Program-made: the position numbers and the translations under genes | The notes under the pieces: model-generated | What the model was told of the DNA's origin: nothing | The model's input: the letters and a program-made list of their open reading frames with translations, nothing else | The model's database searches: none | Part shown: positions 33,805-42,547 of the stretch, piece by piece | How the letters are laid out: every line of letters begins with the position of its first letter | Position numbering within the stretch: position 1 is the first letter of the stretch | Assembly: GCA_030158125.1 (NCBI GenBank) | Contig: JAOATL010000010.1 | Span: forward strand, 186,001 to 250,000 | Origin: Limnohabitans sp. | Lineage (GTDB): Bacteria > Pseudomonadota > Gammaproteobacteria > Burkholderiales > Burkholderiaceae_C | Reading direction: 5' to 3' | DNA length: 64,000 bases

Positions 33805-35385
33805 TCAGTGACGAAAGTGGCGCACACCCGAGAAGACCATGGCCACACCGCGCTCGTCGGCCGCCGCAATCACCTCGGCATCGCGCATGGAGCCACCGGG
33901 TTGAATGACGCAGTTGGCACCGGCGTCTACCACCACATCCAGACCGTCACGGAACGGGAAGAAGGCGTCGCTGGCCACCACGGTGTTTTGCAAGCTCAAT
34001 CCGGCATGGCCGGCCTTGATGCTGGCAATGCGCGCAGAGTCCAAGCGGCTCATTTGACCGGCGCCCACGCCCATGGTCATGCCGTTGGCACAGAACACAA
34101 TGGCATTGCTCTTCACGTACTTGGCCACTTTCCACGCAAACAACAAGTCTTGCAGCTGGGCAGGTGAGGGCTGCACTTTGGTGACCACTTTGAGGTCGGC
34201 CAATTGCAGCTCGTGGTTGTCGGCGGTTTGAATGAGCAAGCCAGAACCCACGCGTTTGATGTCTTGTGCATTTCGGCCTTGCTCGAAGGGTGTGCCGCCT
34301 GCTTTGAATTCGGGCAAGGCAATTTGCAACACGCGCACATTGGCCTTCGCTTTGAAAATTTCCAGCGCTTCAGGTGAGTAAGCCGGTGCCATCAGCACTT
34401 CCACAAACTGCTTGCTGATTTGCTGCGCAGCGGCTGCGTCAACGATGCGGTTCAGGGCAATGATGCCGCCAAACGCAGAGGTGGGATCTGTTTGAAACGC
34501 CTTGCTGTAAGACTCGAGTGCGTTGGCACCCACGGCCACGCCACAAGGATTGGCGTGCTTCACGATCACGCAAGCCGACTCAGTAAAGCTCTTCACACAT
34601 TCCCAAGCCGCATCGGCATCGGCAATGTTGTTGTACGACAGCTCTTTGCCTTGCAACTGAACAGCCGTGACCAAAGAGCCAGGCGCTGGATGCAAGTCGC
34701 GGTAGAAGGCGGCTGTTTGGTGAGGATTTTCGCCGTAACGCAAGTCTTGCAACTTCACAAAGCGGCCATTGGACTGCGCAGGGTACTCAGTTCGAGTGGC
34801 GTCTTCCAAGTTGTAAGAAGACAGGTAGTCGCTGATGGCGGCGTCGTAATTGCTGATGCGGTTGAAGGCAGCAACAGACAACGCAAAGCGTGTTTTCTCA
34901 GACACTTTGCCGCTGGTTTTGAGCTCGTCAATCACGGTGGCGTATTGTGATGCGTCGGTGAGTACCGCCACATCTTTCCAGTTCTTGGCGGCACTGCGCA
35001 CCATGGCCGGGCCGCCAATGTCGATGTTCTCGATGGCATCTTCCAATGTACAACCCGGCTTGGCCACCGTGGCTTCAAAGGGGTACAAATTGACGATGAG
35101 CAAATCGATGGTTTGAATGCCGTGCTCTTTCAAAGCGGCCATGTGCTCTGGCACATCGCGGCGTGCCAGCAAACCACCATGCACTTTGGGGTGCAAAGTT
35201 TTAACGCGGCCGTCGAGCATTTCTGGGAACTCGGTCACTTGCGCCACTTCGGTCACAGGCAGACCTTGCTCGGCCAGCAACTTGGCTGTACCGCCGGTGG
35301 ACACCAGCTCGACCTTGAGCGCATGCAGCGCTTTGGCCAATTCAACAATGCCGGTTTTGTCGGAGACAGAAATCAGTGCTTTCAT
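33805..35385 (-). CDS. purH: Bifunctional AICAR formyltransferase/IMP cyclohydrolase
   Basis: A 526-residue enzyme with the N-terminal IMP cyclohydrolase (MGS-like) domain ([40 protein letters not shown]) and the C-terminal AICAR transformylase ([13 protein letters not shown], the catalytic Lys-His in IVKHANPCG, and [16 protein letters not shown]). It performs the last two steps of IMP synthesis. I start at the ATG 35385 immediately behind fis rather than at the GTG that overlaps the fis stop. It ends the dusB-fis-purH operon. Confidence 0.97.
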   Translation of the reverse strand: MKALISVSDKTGIVELAKALHALKVELVSTGGTAKLLAEQGLPVTEVAQVTEFPEMLDGRVKTLHPKVHGGLLARRDVPEHMAALKEHGIQTIDLLIVNLYPFEATVAKPGCTLEDAIENIDIGGPAMVRSAAKNWKDVAVLTDASQYATVIDELKTSGKVSEKTRFALSVAAFNRISNYDAAISDYLSSYNLEDATRTEYPAQSNGRFVKLQDLRYGENPHQTAAFYRDLHPAPGSLVTAVQLQGKELSYNNIADADAAWECVKSFTESACVIVKHANPCGVAVGANALESYSKAFQTDPTSAFGGIIALNRIVDAAAAQQISKQFVEVLMAPAYSPEALEIFKAKANVRVLQIALPEFKAGGTPFEQGRNAQDIKRVGSGLLIQTADNHELQLADLKVVTKVQPSPAQLQDLLFAWKVAKYVKSNAIVFCANGMTMGVGAGQMSRLDSARIASIKAGHAGLSLQNTVVASDAFFPFRDGLDVVVDAGANCVIQPGGSMRDAEVIAAADERGVAMVFSGVRHFRH

Positions 35386-35390
35386 TTTTT

Positions 35391-35627
35391 TCACTTCAAA
35401 AGTTTGTGTTCAATCAGTTTCTTGCGCAGCGTGTTGCGGTTCAGGCCCAGCCATTCCGCAGCGCGCGATTGGTTTTGGTCAGCTTGTTGCATGACCACAT
35501 CCAGCAATGGTTTTTCCACCACATTGAGCAGCATCTCGTACATGCCATGGGGCTCAGAGCCGGCCATGTCTGCAAAGTAAGTGTTCAAACTGTCGCGGAT
35601 ACATTCGTCAATTTTCTTTTTGCTCAT
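35391..35627 (-). CDS. fis: Fis family nucleoid-associated DNA-binding protein
   Basis: A 78-residue Fis protein: helix-turn-helix at the C-terminus [23 protein letters not shown], with the dimerisation helices ahead of it ([30 protein letters not shown]). Fis shapes chromosome structure and activates rRNA promoters. It overlaps dusB by ATGA, the conserved dusB-fis arrangement of proteobacteria, which fixes the start. Confidence 0.95.
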   Translation of the reverse strand: MSKKKIDECIRDSLNTYFADMAGSEPHGMYEMLLNVVEKPLLDVVMQQADQNQSRAAEWLGLNRNTLRKKLIEHKLLK

Positions 35628-36667
35628 TCCATTGTCTCCAAAGCCATGTCAGGACGAACGCCTGCATCAGCCTGCGGCATGCGCTCGATGCGCGCTGCCA
35701 TTTCTTCAAAAAATTGGGCCACAGCACGAGATTGCAACTCGGCCGTCTCCAAAGTGTTCATGTGATCTCTAAAGTCACCACCACCAGGTAAATCGCGCAC
35801 ATACCAGCCAATGTGTTTGCGCGCAGAACGCACACCCGTCAGCTCACCATACAAAGCATAGTGATCTTGCAAGTGTTCAAGCAACGCGCGCGTCACTTCG
35901 GCCACCAAAGGCGGCGCCAAGTGCTCGCCTGTGGCCAAGAAGTGCACAATTTCTCGAAAGATCCAAGGACGGCCTTGCGCAGCACGGCCCACCATGAGGG
36001 CATCGGCACCGGTGTACTTTAAAACGTGCAAGGCTTTTTCGGGTGAATCAATGTCGCCATTGGCCACCACGGGAATTTTCAGAGCGGCTTTGACCGCTGC
36101 CACGGTATCGTATTCAGCAAAGCCTTTGTAGCCTTGCTCGCGGGTGCGACCATGCACCGTGACCATCTGAATGCCCACGCTTTCAAAGGCCCTGGCCAAG
36201 ACCAAGGCATTTTTTTCGGTGTCACACCAACCCGTACGCATCTTCAATGTCACAGGTACACCGCGCGGCGCGCAGGCAGCCACCACCGCTTGGGCAATTT
36301 CGATTGCCAAGCTTTCGTTTTGCATGAGCGCAGAACCCGCCCACTTGTTGCACACCTTTTTGGCAGGGCAACCCATGTTGATGTCAATGATCTGCGCACC
36401 CTGATCGATGTTGTAGGCGGCGGCTTCGGCCATCATGGGCGCATCGGTGCCGGCAATCTGCACGGCAATGGGGCCTGGCTCACCCTCGTGGTTGGCACGG
36501 CGCGAGGTCTTCAAACTTTTCCACAAATCTTTGCGCGACGTGACCATCTCACTCACGGCATAGCCCGCACCAAACTGTCTGCACAGTTGGCGAAAAGGCC
36601 TGTCGGTGACGCCAGCCATTGGCGCCACAAACACAGCATTGGGCAAGACATAAGGTCCGATTTGCAT
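35624..36667 (-). CDS. dusB: tRNA-dihydrouridine synthase B
   Basis: A 347-residue FMN enzyme: VFVAPMAGVTDRPFRQLCR at the N-terminus, IDINMGCPAKKVCNKWAGSALM with the catalytic Cys, HGRTREQGYKG and GADALMVGRAAQGRPWIF for the FMN site. It reduces specific uridines in the tRNA D-loop. First gene of the dusB-fis-purH operon. Confidence 0.96.
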   Translation of the reverse strand: MQIGPYVLPNAVFVAPMAGVTDRPFRQLCRQFGAGYAVSEMVTSRKDLWKSLKTSRRANHEGEPGPIAVQIAGTDAPMMAEAAAYNIDQGAQIIDINMGCPAKKVCNKWAGSALMQNESLAIEIAQAVVAACAPRGVPVTLKMRTGWCDTEKNALVLARAFESVGIQMVTVHGRTREQGYKGFAEYDTVAAVKAALKIPVVANGDIDSPEKALHVLKYTGADALMVGRAAQGRPWIFREIVHFLATGEHLAPPLVAEVTRALLEHLQDHYALYGELTGVRSARKHIGWYVRDLPGGGDFRDHMNTLETAELQSRAVAQFFEEMAARIERMPQADAGVRPDMALETME

Positions 36668-36799
36668 GGACGGATGAAGCGGTAAAAAGTGGGGAGGTGC
36701 TTAAAAAGGAGGCACGATTGTAATTGCTTAAATTTTGAGCAAGGGAATTATTTTCAAAGAAATTTCAAAATTGAAACCTTTGGCTACACTCTGCAGAAC

Positions 36800-37315
36800 A
36801 TGGCAGATTGGCTCACCCCTCATCTCACGCAGCTTTTAACTTGGCTGGCGTTCCCCGAACACGGTTTGTCCACCGTGTTCCTGATCTCGTTCATTTCGGC
36901 GACCTTGTTGCCTTTAGGCTCCGAGCCTGCCGTTTTTGGGCTGATCAAACTCAACCCCGATTTGTTCTGGTCGGCCATTTTGGTGGCCACCGCGGGCAAT
37001 ACGCTGGGCGGCATTGTCAGTTGGTGGATGGGCTATGGCGCACATCAAGCGCTCGACTTGGTGCGAAAGCGCAAACAGCACACCGACCCTGCCAGCAGCA
37101 GCTTGGGCGACAAAATGCATGGCCATGCGTTGGTCTGGCTCGAAAAACTGGGTCCCAAGGCGTGCTTGCTCTCCTGGCTACCGGGTGTGGGCGATCCCCT
37201 GTGTGCGGTGGCCGGTTGGCTCAAAATGCCCCTGCTGCCCTGCGCCATTTACATGGCCATTGGCAAATTGCTGCGCTATGTGGTGATGACGTCTTTGCTG
37301 CTGTGGGTTTTTTAG
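36800..37315 (+). CDS. YqaA family inner membrane protein (VTT/SNARE-associated domain)
   Basis: A 171-residue membrane protein with about four hydrophobic segments and the DedA-like features FLISFISATLLPLGSEP, GNTLGGIVSWWMGYGA, and LLSWLPGVGDPLCAVAGWLK. The family (COG1238) is small and poorly characterised; related DedA proteins are flippases or transporters. The ATG at 36800 was chosen because the family N-terminus starts there. It lies divergent to dusB across 132 bases. Confidence 0.88.
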   Translation: MADWLTPHLTQLLTWLAFPEHGLSTVFLISFISATLLPLGSEPAVFGLIKLNPDLFWSAILVATAGNTLGGIVSWWMGYGAHQALDLVRKRKQHTDPASSSLGDKMHGHALVWLEKLGPKACLLSWLPGVGDPLCAVAGWLKMPLLPCAIYMAIGKLLRYVVMTSLLLWVF

Positions 37316-37328
37316 CAGCACACACTGA

Positions 37329-38081
37329 TTAACGAAACACCAACAAAGTAGCCACCAGCACCAAAAAGGCCAGCAAGACTTTTCTGAAGGCATCTTCACT
37401 CAGACGATGGCGCATCTTCTGGCCCGTCTTCAAGCCCAAGGCCATGGGCACCAGGGCCAAGAAGGAATAGCCCAGGTCTATCAGTTCCATGCGGCCAAAG
37501 CCATACATGGCCAAGTACAAAGGCCAAGCGGCATTCAGGTAAATGACGCTGATGCAACCTACAAACTCATCGCGCTTTAGTTTCAAAGACATCATGTAGC
37601 TGATCAGGATAGGGCCCATCAGAGATGACACACCCCCCAACATGCCTGACAGCGTGCCCACCAAGGCGCCCACCCAGCGCTCTTTTTGAGGTGGAATTTT
37701 GAAGCTGGGTTTGAACAGCATGGAGACAACGGCCAGCACCACAGCAAAGGCGACCAACATGTTGAGTTGTTTGACGCTGAAGGACAGCGTCCAGTGCACG
37801 GCAAACACCGTCATGATGGCTTGCGTCAGCATCAAGGGCCAAAAGCGCTGCAGGCTGGCTTTCCAACTGGCCTCTTGCCATGCTTGCCACACATTGGAAA
37901 CCAACACGGGCACGGCCACCAAGGCGATGGCTTGGGTGCTGCCAATCATGAGCGACATGATGGGCACCGCAAACAGGGGCAAACCCACGCCCAATGTGCC
38001 TTTGACAATGCCGCCAAACAGGATCGCAGCAGCGCAGGCTGCAACGATCAACACCGTGTCGGTGTTGAACAAAAATTCCAT
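37329..38081 (-). CDS. TauE/SafE family sulfite/organosulfonate exporter
   Basis: A 250-residue integral membrane protein with about eight segments and the TauE/SafE repeat features: FGGIVKGTLGVGLPLFAVPIM near the N-terminus and VGTLSGMLGGVSSLMGPILISYMM in the second half. The family moves sulfite, sulfoacetate or related anions. The substrate is not evident from neighbours. It lies between the YqaA gene (convergent, 13-base gap) and the phthalate-type cluster. Confidence 0.88.
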   Translation of the reverse strand: MEFLFNTDTVLIVAACAAAILFGGIVKGTLGVGLPLFAVPIMSLMIGSTQAIALVAVPVLVSNVWQAWQEASWKASLQRFWPLMLTQAIMTVFAVHWTLSFSVKQLNMLVAFAVVLAVVSMLFKPSFKIPPQKERWVGALVGTLSGMLGGVSSLMGPILISYMMSLKLKRDEFVGCISVIYLNAAWPLYLAMYGFGRMELIDLGYSFLALVPMALGLKTGQKMRHRLSEDAFRKVLLAFLVLVATLLVFR

Positions 38082-38132
38082 GTGGTAAGCCTTGTGAAGT
38101 TCGCGCGAGCCTGCTGACGCCGCGCGAAGGGT

Positions 38133-39125
38133 TTAGATCTTGAACGCTTCCAAAGACTCTGGCGCAAACAATTCCTGCGGGCTGAGTTTGCGTGGCGACA
38201 AACCTTGCTCTTGGTGATAACGCGTGAAAGTTTCCAGCACGTTCAGGTTGTTTTCCAAACCATACGACCACCAGTCGTTGCCAAACTCACGGCGTGCATC
38301 TTCCACGTGGGCGGTCAGCCAAGGCAACATGGCCTTGAGGGCCGCTGTTTCGTACAGGTCTTCGTAAGTTCGGCGCTGCGCTTCAATGAAGGCTTTGGTG
38401 AGTGACTGCGCAATCCAGCGATTGGCTTCGTACACTTCGCGGCGAATGACCACGGTGTGCATGATGGGAAAAATTTTGGTTTGACGATAGTAGGCGCGCT
38501 CAATGTCGACGTAGTTTTCAAACAATCGCTTGACCTTGCCATCGCCCTTCAGAAACGAAGACGGCATGCGGGCCGTGTACAGCGCATCGAGTTCACCTTC
38601 ATGCAGCATTTGCGACAGGGTTTGATGCGGCTGAATGGGGTGCACTTGAATGTTGGGTGGCAAACTGAGCTTTTGCTTCTCAATGCGGCCCGTTTCTTCT
38701 TCGCCGCCAAACAAATAAGGCTGCGCATCCACAGGCACACCATAGTGGTCTTGCAAAATACCGCGAATCCACACGGGCGCGGTCATTTGGTACTCGGGGC
38801 TGGCAATGCGTTTGCCAATCAAATCTTTGGGCTCGTTGATGCCCGAGTTAGCATTCACATAGATGCAAGAGTGGCGGAAAAAGCGTGAGGGAAACACCGG
38901 AATCGCAATGAAGGGGCGATCGGGTTTGTGCAAAGACACGCAATACGATGAGAGCGACATTTCGCAGACATCGAACTCGCGGAAACGCGCCATGCGGAAG
39001 AAAGTTTCTTCCACGGGCAAGTTCAGGTAATTTAAATCGATGCCGTCCACCTGCACGCTGCCATCCATGAGGGCGCGGGTGCGATCGTAGTTCCAGCAAG
39101 CAAAGCTAAGGGGGAGTTTGGCCAT
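38133..39125 (-). CDS. 4,5-dihydroxyphthalate decarboxylase (Pht5 family)
   Basis: A 330-residue protein of the Pht5 length class, without signal peptide: LSFACWNYDRTRALMDGSV at the start, FDVCEMSLSSYCVSLHK, FRHSCIYVNANSGINEPKDL and the C-terminal NDWWSYGLENNLNVLETF, all typical of 4,5-dihydroxyphthalate decarboxylases. It removes a carboxyl from 4,5-dihydroxyphthalate to give protocatechuate. It is downstream of a Bug receptor and a phthalate-dioxygenase-like Rieske oxygenase on the same strand, with reductase and dihydrodiol dehydrogenase divergent, giving a complete four-step set. The name rests on homology and context. Confidence 0.82.
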   Translation of the reverse strand: MAKLPLSFACWNYDRTRALMDGSVQVDGIDLNYLNLPVEETFFRMARFREFDVCEMSLSSYCVSLHKPDRPFIAIPVFPSRFFRHSCIYVNANSGINEPKDLIGKRIASPEYQMTAPVWIRGILQDHYGVPVDAQPYLFGGEEETGRIEKQKLSLPPNIQVHPIQPHQTLSQMLHEGELDALYTARMPSSFLKGDGKVKRLFENYVDIERAYYRQTKIFPIMHTVVIRREVYEANRWIAQSLTKAFIEAQRRTYEDLYETAALKAMLPWLTAHVEDARREFGNDWWSYGLENNLNVLETFTRYHQEQGLSPRKLSPQELFAPESLEAFKI

Positions 39126-39137
39126 GATTGTGTTTCC

Positions 39138-40115
39138 TTATTCTGGTTTCAAGCCAGCCAAAGCGACTGCTTTGGACAATCGTTCGTTTTCGGACTGAAT
39201 GGCTTTGCCATAGTCAGCGGCTGTGCTGCCCACGGCATCAATGCCTGCGGTGCCCAAGGTGGTCAACAGTTCAGGATGATTTTTGACCGCTGCGGCTTCT
39301 GCGCTCAAACGCGCAATGGCACCTGCTGGCGCATTGGCAGGCGCGAGCGCACCGATAATGACGGCAAAATCAAAGCCGGGAATGATTTCGGAAATGCTCG
39401 GCACTTGCGGCATCAAGGATGAGCGTTGACCTGCATTGCTGCCCAAAATTTTGACCTGGTTGTTTTTGGCAAACCCAGCCAAAGAAGGCAAAGCCGAAAA
39501 CAAGCATTCAACCTGACCACCCACCAAGGCTGGCACGGATTGACCTGAGCCTCTGAAAGGCACATGGCGAATGTCAATGCCCAAAGCCGACTTCATGGCC
39601 TCCATGGTGAGGTGGTGGCTGCTACCAATGCCGGAAGAACCGTAATTGAGTTGCTCCGGCCGAGCTTTAACGTACTGCACAAACTCTTGCAAAGTGTTCA
39701 CAGGTACTTTGGGATGCACAGCTAAATACAAGGGAGAGCGCGCTAGCAAAGTCACTGGCGCAAAGTCGCGTTTTAAATCATAGGCCAAGCTTTTGTAAAT
39801 GAGTGGGTTGATGGAAAACATGGACCCATCTGTCACCAAAAAAGTATGCCCATCGTTGGGACTGCTGGCCAAAGCTTGCGCAGAAACCACGCCGTTACCA
39901 CCTGGTTTGTTTTCAATCACAACCCCTTGGCCAATTCGTTCACCAATGCGTTGGGCAAACACGCGCGCAACGGTATCTGGCAAGCCTCCTGGGGCATAAG
40001 GCACGATGAATTTGACGGCCTTGGTAAAAGTAAATGAACTTTGACTCCAAGCTGGCATTTGCAGGCCGGCCAACCAAGGGGCTGCAGAAGCAGCCAACAG
40101 ATCGCGACGTTTCAT
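39138..40115 (-). CDS. Bug/TctC receptor of the phthalate-type cluster
   Basis: A 325-residue Bug receptor: N-terminal signal (MKRRDLLAASAAPWLAGLQ with twin-arginine-like RR), VKFIVPYAPGGLPDTVARVF, ENKPGGNGVVSAQALASSP and VPFRGSGQSVPALVGGQVE. The ATG at 40115 has a Shine-Dalgarno GGAG eight bases upstream; an in-frame TTG four codons earlier is rejected. It sits between the oxygenase and the decarboxylase genes (24- and 12-base gaps), so it most likely delivers the aromatic dicarboxylate (inference). No TctA/TctB genes are present. Confidence 0.9.
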   Translation of the reverse strand: MKRRDLLAASAAPWLAGLQMPAWSQSSFTFTKAVKFIVPYAPGGLPDTVARVFAQRIGERIGQGVVIENKPGGNGVVSAQALASSPNDGHTFLVTDGSMFSINPLIYKSLAYDLKRDFAPVTLLARSPLYLAVHPKVPVNTLQEFVQYVKARPEQLNYGSSGIGSSHHLTMEAMKSALGIDIRHVPFRGSGQSVPALVGGQVECLFSALPSLAGFAKNNQVKILGSNAGQRSSLMPQVPSISEIIPGFDFAVIIGALAPANAPAGAIARLSAEAAAVKNHPELLTTLGTAGIDAVGSTAADYGKAIQSENERLSKAVALAGLKPE

Positions 40116-40139
40116 AAAAGTCTCCAAGGGTTCAATGGA

Positions 40140-41405
40140 TCAGACGGGCTGGGCGTCAAATTCACGCCAGTCTGTGGTTTTAGGAATGATGGATTGATAT
40201 GCGCAAACCTGCGCAGGAATGTGGTTCTCACCTGTGCCAATGGGCGTTTCACCGGCCATGAAACTGCGCACGGCTTGCAGCATTCTTTGCCGAAATTCCA
40301 CAATGGCCAAATCGGATGCACCCAATCGATCATGGGTTCTGTCCACAATGGGGCCCATCGACACCCACATGGCCATGTCTTGATTGGGAATGCCTTGAAT
40401 GCCAGTGAAATTGCCCGCCTTCATGGCGGCGCGGTCTTGACCAAATCGATTCTCGTGCGTGCGCTTGGGATGGTATTGCGGATCTAAATCTGGGCCCACT
40501 TGGGCATGCAAAAAAACACGCCAAGTTTCATGATCGGGCGTTGTATCGGGAGAGCCCCATGCCATGAAGTGAAAGGCTGTGTGGTGATCGTCGATGGGCA
40601 CATTCATGTTGGCCACGTTGTACTGATCATTGGGCGGAATGAGCGCGGAGGCTGGTGCCACAAACACGGTGCTGCGGATGTAATCGTGCGTTTGCGCATC
40701 CTTGATCGGCCTGCGAATGGCGGCATACCTGAAGCCATAGGGCGTGCGCTCAACTTGCATGCGCGGCGATTTGTCGGTAGAAGGTCGCAGCCATTGGGTG
40801 TTGGTGGCCTTAGCGCCATCAACACGCGCAGGCACCATGTCGGAGGAATGCAAGCTGGAACTGTGCGCAGAATCAATTTGACCTTCCAAGATCTGCGCCC
40901 AATTGCAAGGAATGATGATCTTGGCCACAGCCAAACGCGACTCGGCATTGGGCGCCCAAGGGGGTGGCGTGAACTCGGGTTGGTGCTCGGGTGGCCCCAT
41001 GTAAGCCCAAACAAAACCGCCCCACTCGTGTGTAGGATACGCGCGGTGTTTGACTTTTTCAACCAAGCCACTGCCCGCAGGCTCGGAAGACATGTCCACG
41101 ACATTGCCCGCCACATCCATCTTCCAGCCATGGTAGAGACAACGCAAGCCGCAGTCTTCGTTGCGGCCATAGACCAAGGAAGCTTTGCGGTGCGGACAAT
41201 ATTCGTCCATCACGCCAACGCGACCTTTGGTGTCTCTGAAGACCACCAAGTCTTCGCCCAAAATTCTGGCCTTGATGGGCGTGCCATCGGGTTCAGACAC
41301 TTCTTCTATCAAGCAAATGGCAATCCATTGACGGCGCATGAGTTGCCCCATGGGCGCTTGGCCTTCAACGCGGCACAGCAAGTCATTTTCTTCAGGCGTG
41401 ATCAT
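40140..41405 (-). CDS. Rieske ring-hydroxylating oxygenase, phthalate 4,5-dioxygenase-like
   Basis: A 421-residue oxygenase alpha subunit. The Rieske site is C70-x-H72 (EYCPHRKAS) and C89-x2-H92 (RCLYHGWKMD). The mononuclear iron region reads EGQIDSAHSSSLHSSD, the D/H-x4-H motif. The one-component (no beta subunit) layout matches phthalate dioxygenases. With NADH via the reductase gene across the promoter it would form the cis-4,5-dihydrodiol of phthalate. Substrate specificity in this family varies, so isophthalate or another aromatic acid is possible. First gene of the minus-strand arm. Confidence 0.85.
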   Translation of the reverse strand: MITPEENDLLCRVEGQAPMGQLMRRQWIAICLIEEVSEPDGTPIKARILGEDLVVFRDTKGRVGVMDEYCPHRKASLVYGRNEDCGLRCLYHGWKMDVAGNVVDMSSEPAGSGLVEKVKHRAYPTHEWGGFVWAYMGPPEHQPEFTPPPWAPNAESRLAVAKIIIPCNWAQILEGQIDSAHSSSLHSSDMVPARVDGAKATNTQWLRPSTDKSPRMQVERTPYGFRYAAIRRPIKDAQTHDYIRSTVFVAPASALIPPNDQYNVANMNVPIDDHHTAFHFMAWGSPDTTPDHETWRVFLHAQVGPDLDPQYHPKRTHENRFGQDRAAMKAGNFTGIQGIPNQDMAMWVSMGPIVDRTHDRLGASDLAIVEFRQRMLQAVRSFMAGETPIGTGENHIPAQVCAYQSIIPKTTDWREFDAQPV

Positions 41406-41457
41406 GGTTTGGGCATTCAGAGCGCAAGTTCAAGCTGTTTGACACTTGCGAAATTAT

Positions 41458-41473
41458 TCTTAGGGCTCTAAGA
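41458..41473. promoter_or_regulatory. Inverted repeat in the phthalate-type divergent promoter
   Basis: TCTTAG-GGCT-CTAAGA has perfect 6-base arms. It overlaps the -10 region proposed for the oxygenase promoter (41471-41476) and lies 53 bases upstream of the oxygenase ATG. A MarR gene ends the opposite operon, and MarR dimers bind palindromes of this size, so it is a likely operator (inference). Confidence 0.55.
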
Positions 41474-41499
41474 TAATGGAAAAACATGATCTATGTCAA
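41471..41499 (-). promoter_or_regulatory. Sigma-70-type promoter for the oxygenase arm
   Basis: On the minus strand TTGACA (41494-41499) is followed after 17 bases by TTATCT (41471-41476). The -35 is a full consensus match, the -10 moderate. It lies about 65 bases upstream of the oxygenase start codon and is overlapped by the candidate operator. Confidence 0.55.
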
Positions 41500-41514
41500 G
41501 TTTTACATTTGACA
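41494..41514. promoter_or_regulatory. Inverted repeat of two facing -35 hexamers
   Basis: TGTCAA, nine bases, TTGACA: perfect 6-base arms, each arm being a consensus -35 on opposite strands. The minus-strand -35 has a good -10; the plus-strand one has no convincing -10 at 16-18 bases (ATCTTT is closest). It may be an operator as well as promoter sequence. Confidence 0.5.
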
Positions 41515-41563
41515 GACCCTTTATTCAACTGATCTTTGGCCAAGACTCACCACAGCACTCTCA

Positions 41564-42547
41564 ATGACCCAAGCGATTGACCCAGAATTTTCTTCTTTGC
41601 TGGTGCAGCACAAAAGCCAAGTGGCCAAAGACATTTGGCACTTCAAGCTGGTTCACCCCCAAGGCCAAGCGTTGCCCTCCTTCAAAGCAGGCGCGCACAT
41701 TACCGTGCAAACCCCCGCAGGTCAACGCCGCAATTACTCGCTTTGCAATGATCCAGCGGAAACAAGTTTTTGCGAGATCGCCATCAAGCTGGAAAGAAAC
41801 GGACGGGGTGGCTCGCAAAGCTTGGTGGACCAAGTTCAAGCTGGCGATCTGCTCAGCGTCTCGTCACCCCGAAATGATTTTGAGTTGCTCGACAACGCCA
41901 ATGAGGTGATCTTCATTGCAGGTGGCATTGGTGTCACGCCCTTGTTGTCGATGGCCAGGCAAATGGCCAGAGTGAAGGCAGACAGTGGGCAAGGCCACTT
42001 TCGGTTTTATTACTGCGCACGCGACGCAGAAGGCGCCGCTTTCATGCCTGAGTTGCAGGCCCTAGAAAGCGCGGGGCAAGTCAGTTTTCACTTTGACGGC
42101 GGCAACCCCGACGCAGGCTTGGACTTTTGGCCACTGCTGGAAAAACCCAGTCAAGCTCACATTTACTGCTGCGGACCGCAGGGCTTGATGGATGCCGTGC
42201 GAGACATGAGCGGCCACTGGCCACAAGGCCGCGTGCATTTTGAAAGCTTTGGGGCCAGCGCTTCGTCTCAAGCTGTCAACAGTCCCTTCAGCATTAAGTT
42301 ATCGCAATCGCAAACAGTATTGCCCGTTGCCGAAACCGAAAGCATTTTGGAAGCGCTACGCAAAGCAGGCTACCGTGTCCCCAGTTCATGTGAAAGCGGT
42401 ACCTGCGGCAGCTGCAAAACAAACTTGGTATCTGGCACTGTAGAACACCGCGACTTTGTGTTGAATGAAGCTGAAAAATCGACCCACATCATGGTCTGTG
42501 TGTCACGTGCCAGCTCACCCAACGACTTGATTGAAATTGACCTGTGA
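41564..42547 (+). CDS. Phthalate dioxygenase reductase-like FMN/[2Fe-2S] oxidoreductase
   Basis: A 327-residue reductase with domains in order FMN (about 1-100: RRNYSLCND), NAD (about 105-225: IFIAGGIGVTPLLSMARQM, YCCGPQGLMDAV) and C-terminal plant-type ferredoxin (CESGTCGSCKTNLVSG with the last Cys in MVCVSRAS). This order is that of phthalate dioxygenase reductase. It passes NADH electrons to the Rieske oxygenase encoded across the divergent promoter. It is followed by the dehydrogenase gene with a GTGA overlap. Confidence 0.9.
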   Translation: MTQAIDPEFSSLLVQHKSQVAKDIWHFKLVHPQGQALPSFKAGAHITVQTPAGQRRNYSLCNDPAETSFCEIAIKLERNGRGGSQSLVDQVQAGDLLSVSSPRNDFELLDNANEVIFIAGGIGVTPLLSMARQMARVKADSGQGHFRFYYCARDAEGAAFMPELQALESAGQVSFHFDGGNPDAGLDFWPLLEKPSQAHIYCCGPQGLMDAVRDMSGHWPQGRVHFESFGASASSQAVNSPFSIKLSQSQTVLPVAETESILEALRKAGYRVPSSCESGTCGSCKTNLVSGTVEHRDFVLNEAEKSTHIMVCVSRASSPNDLIEIDL

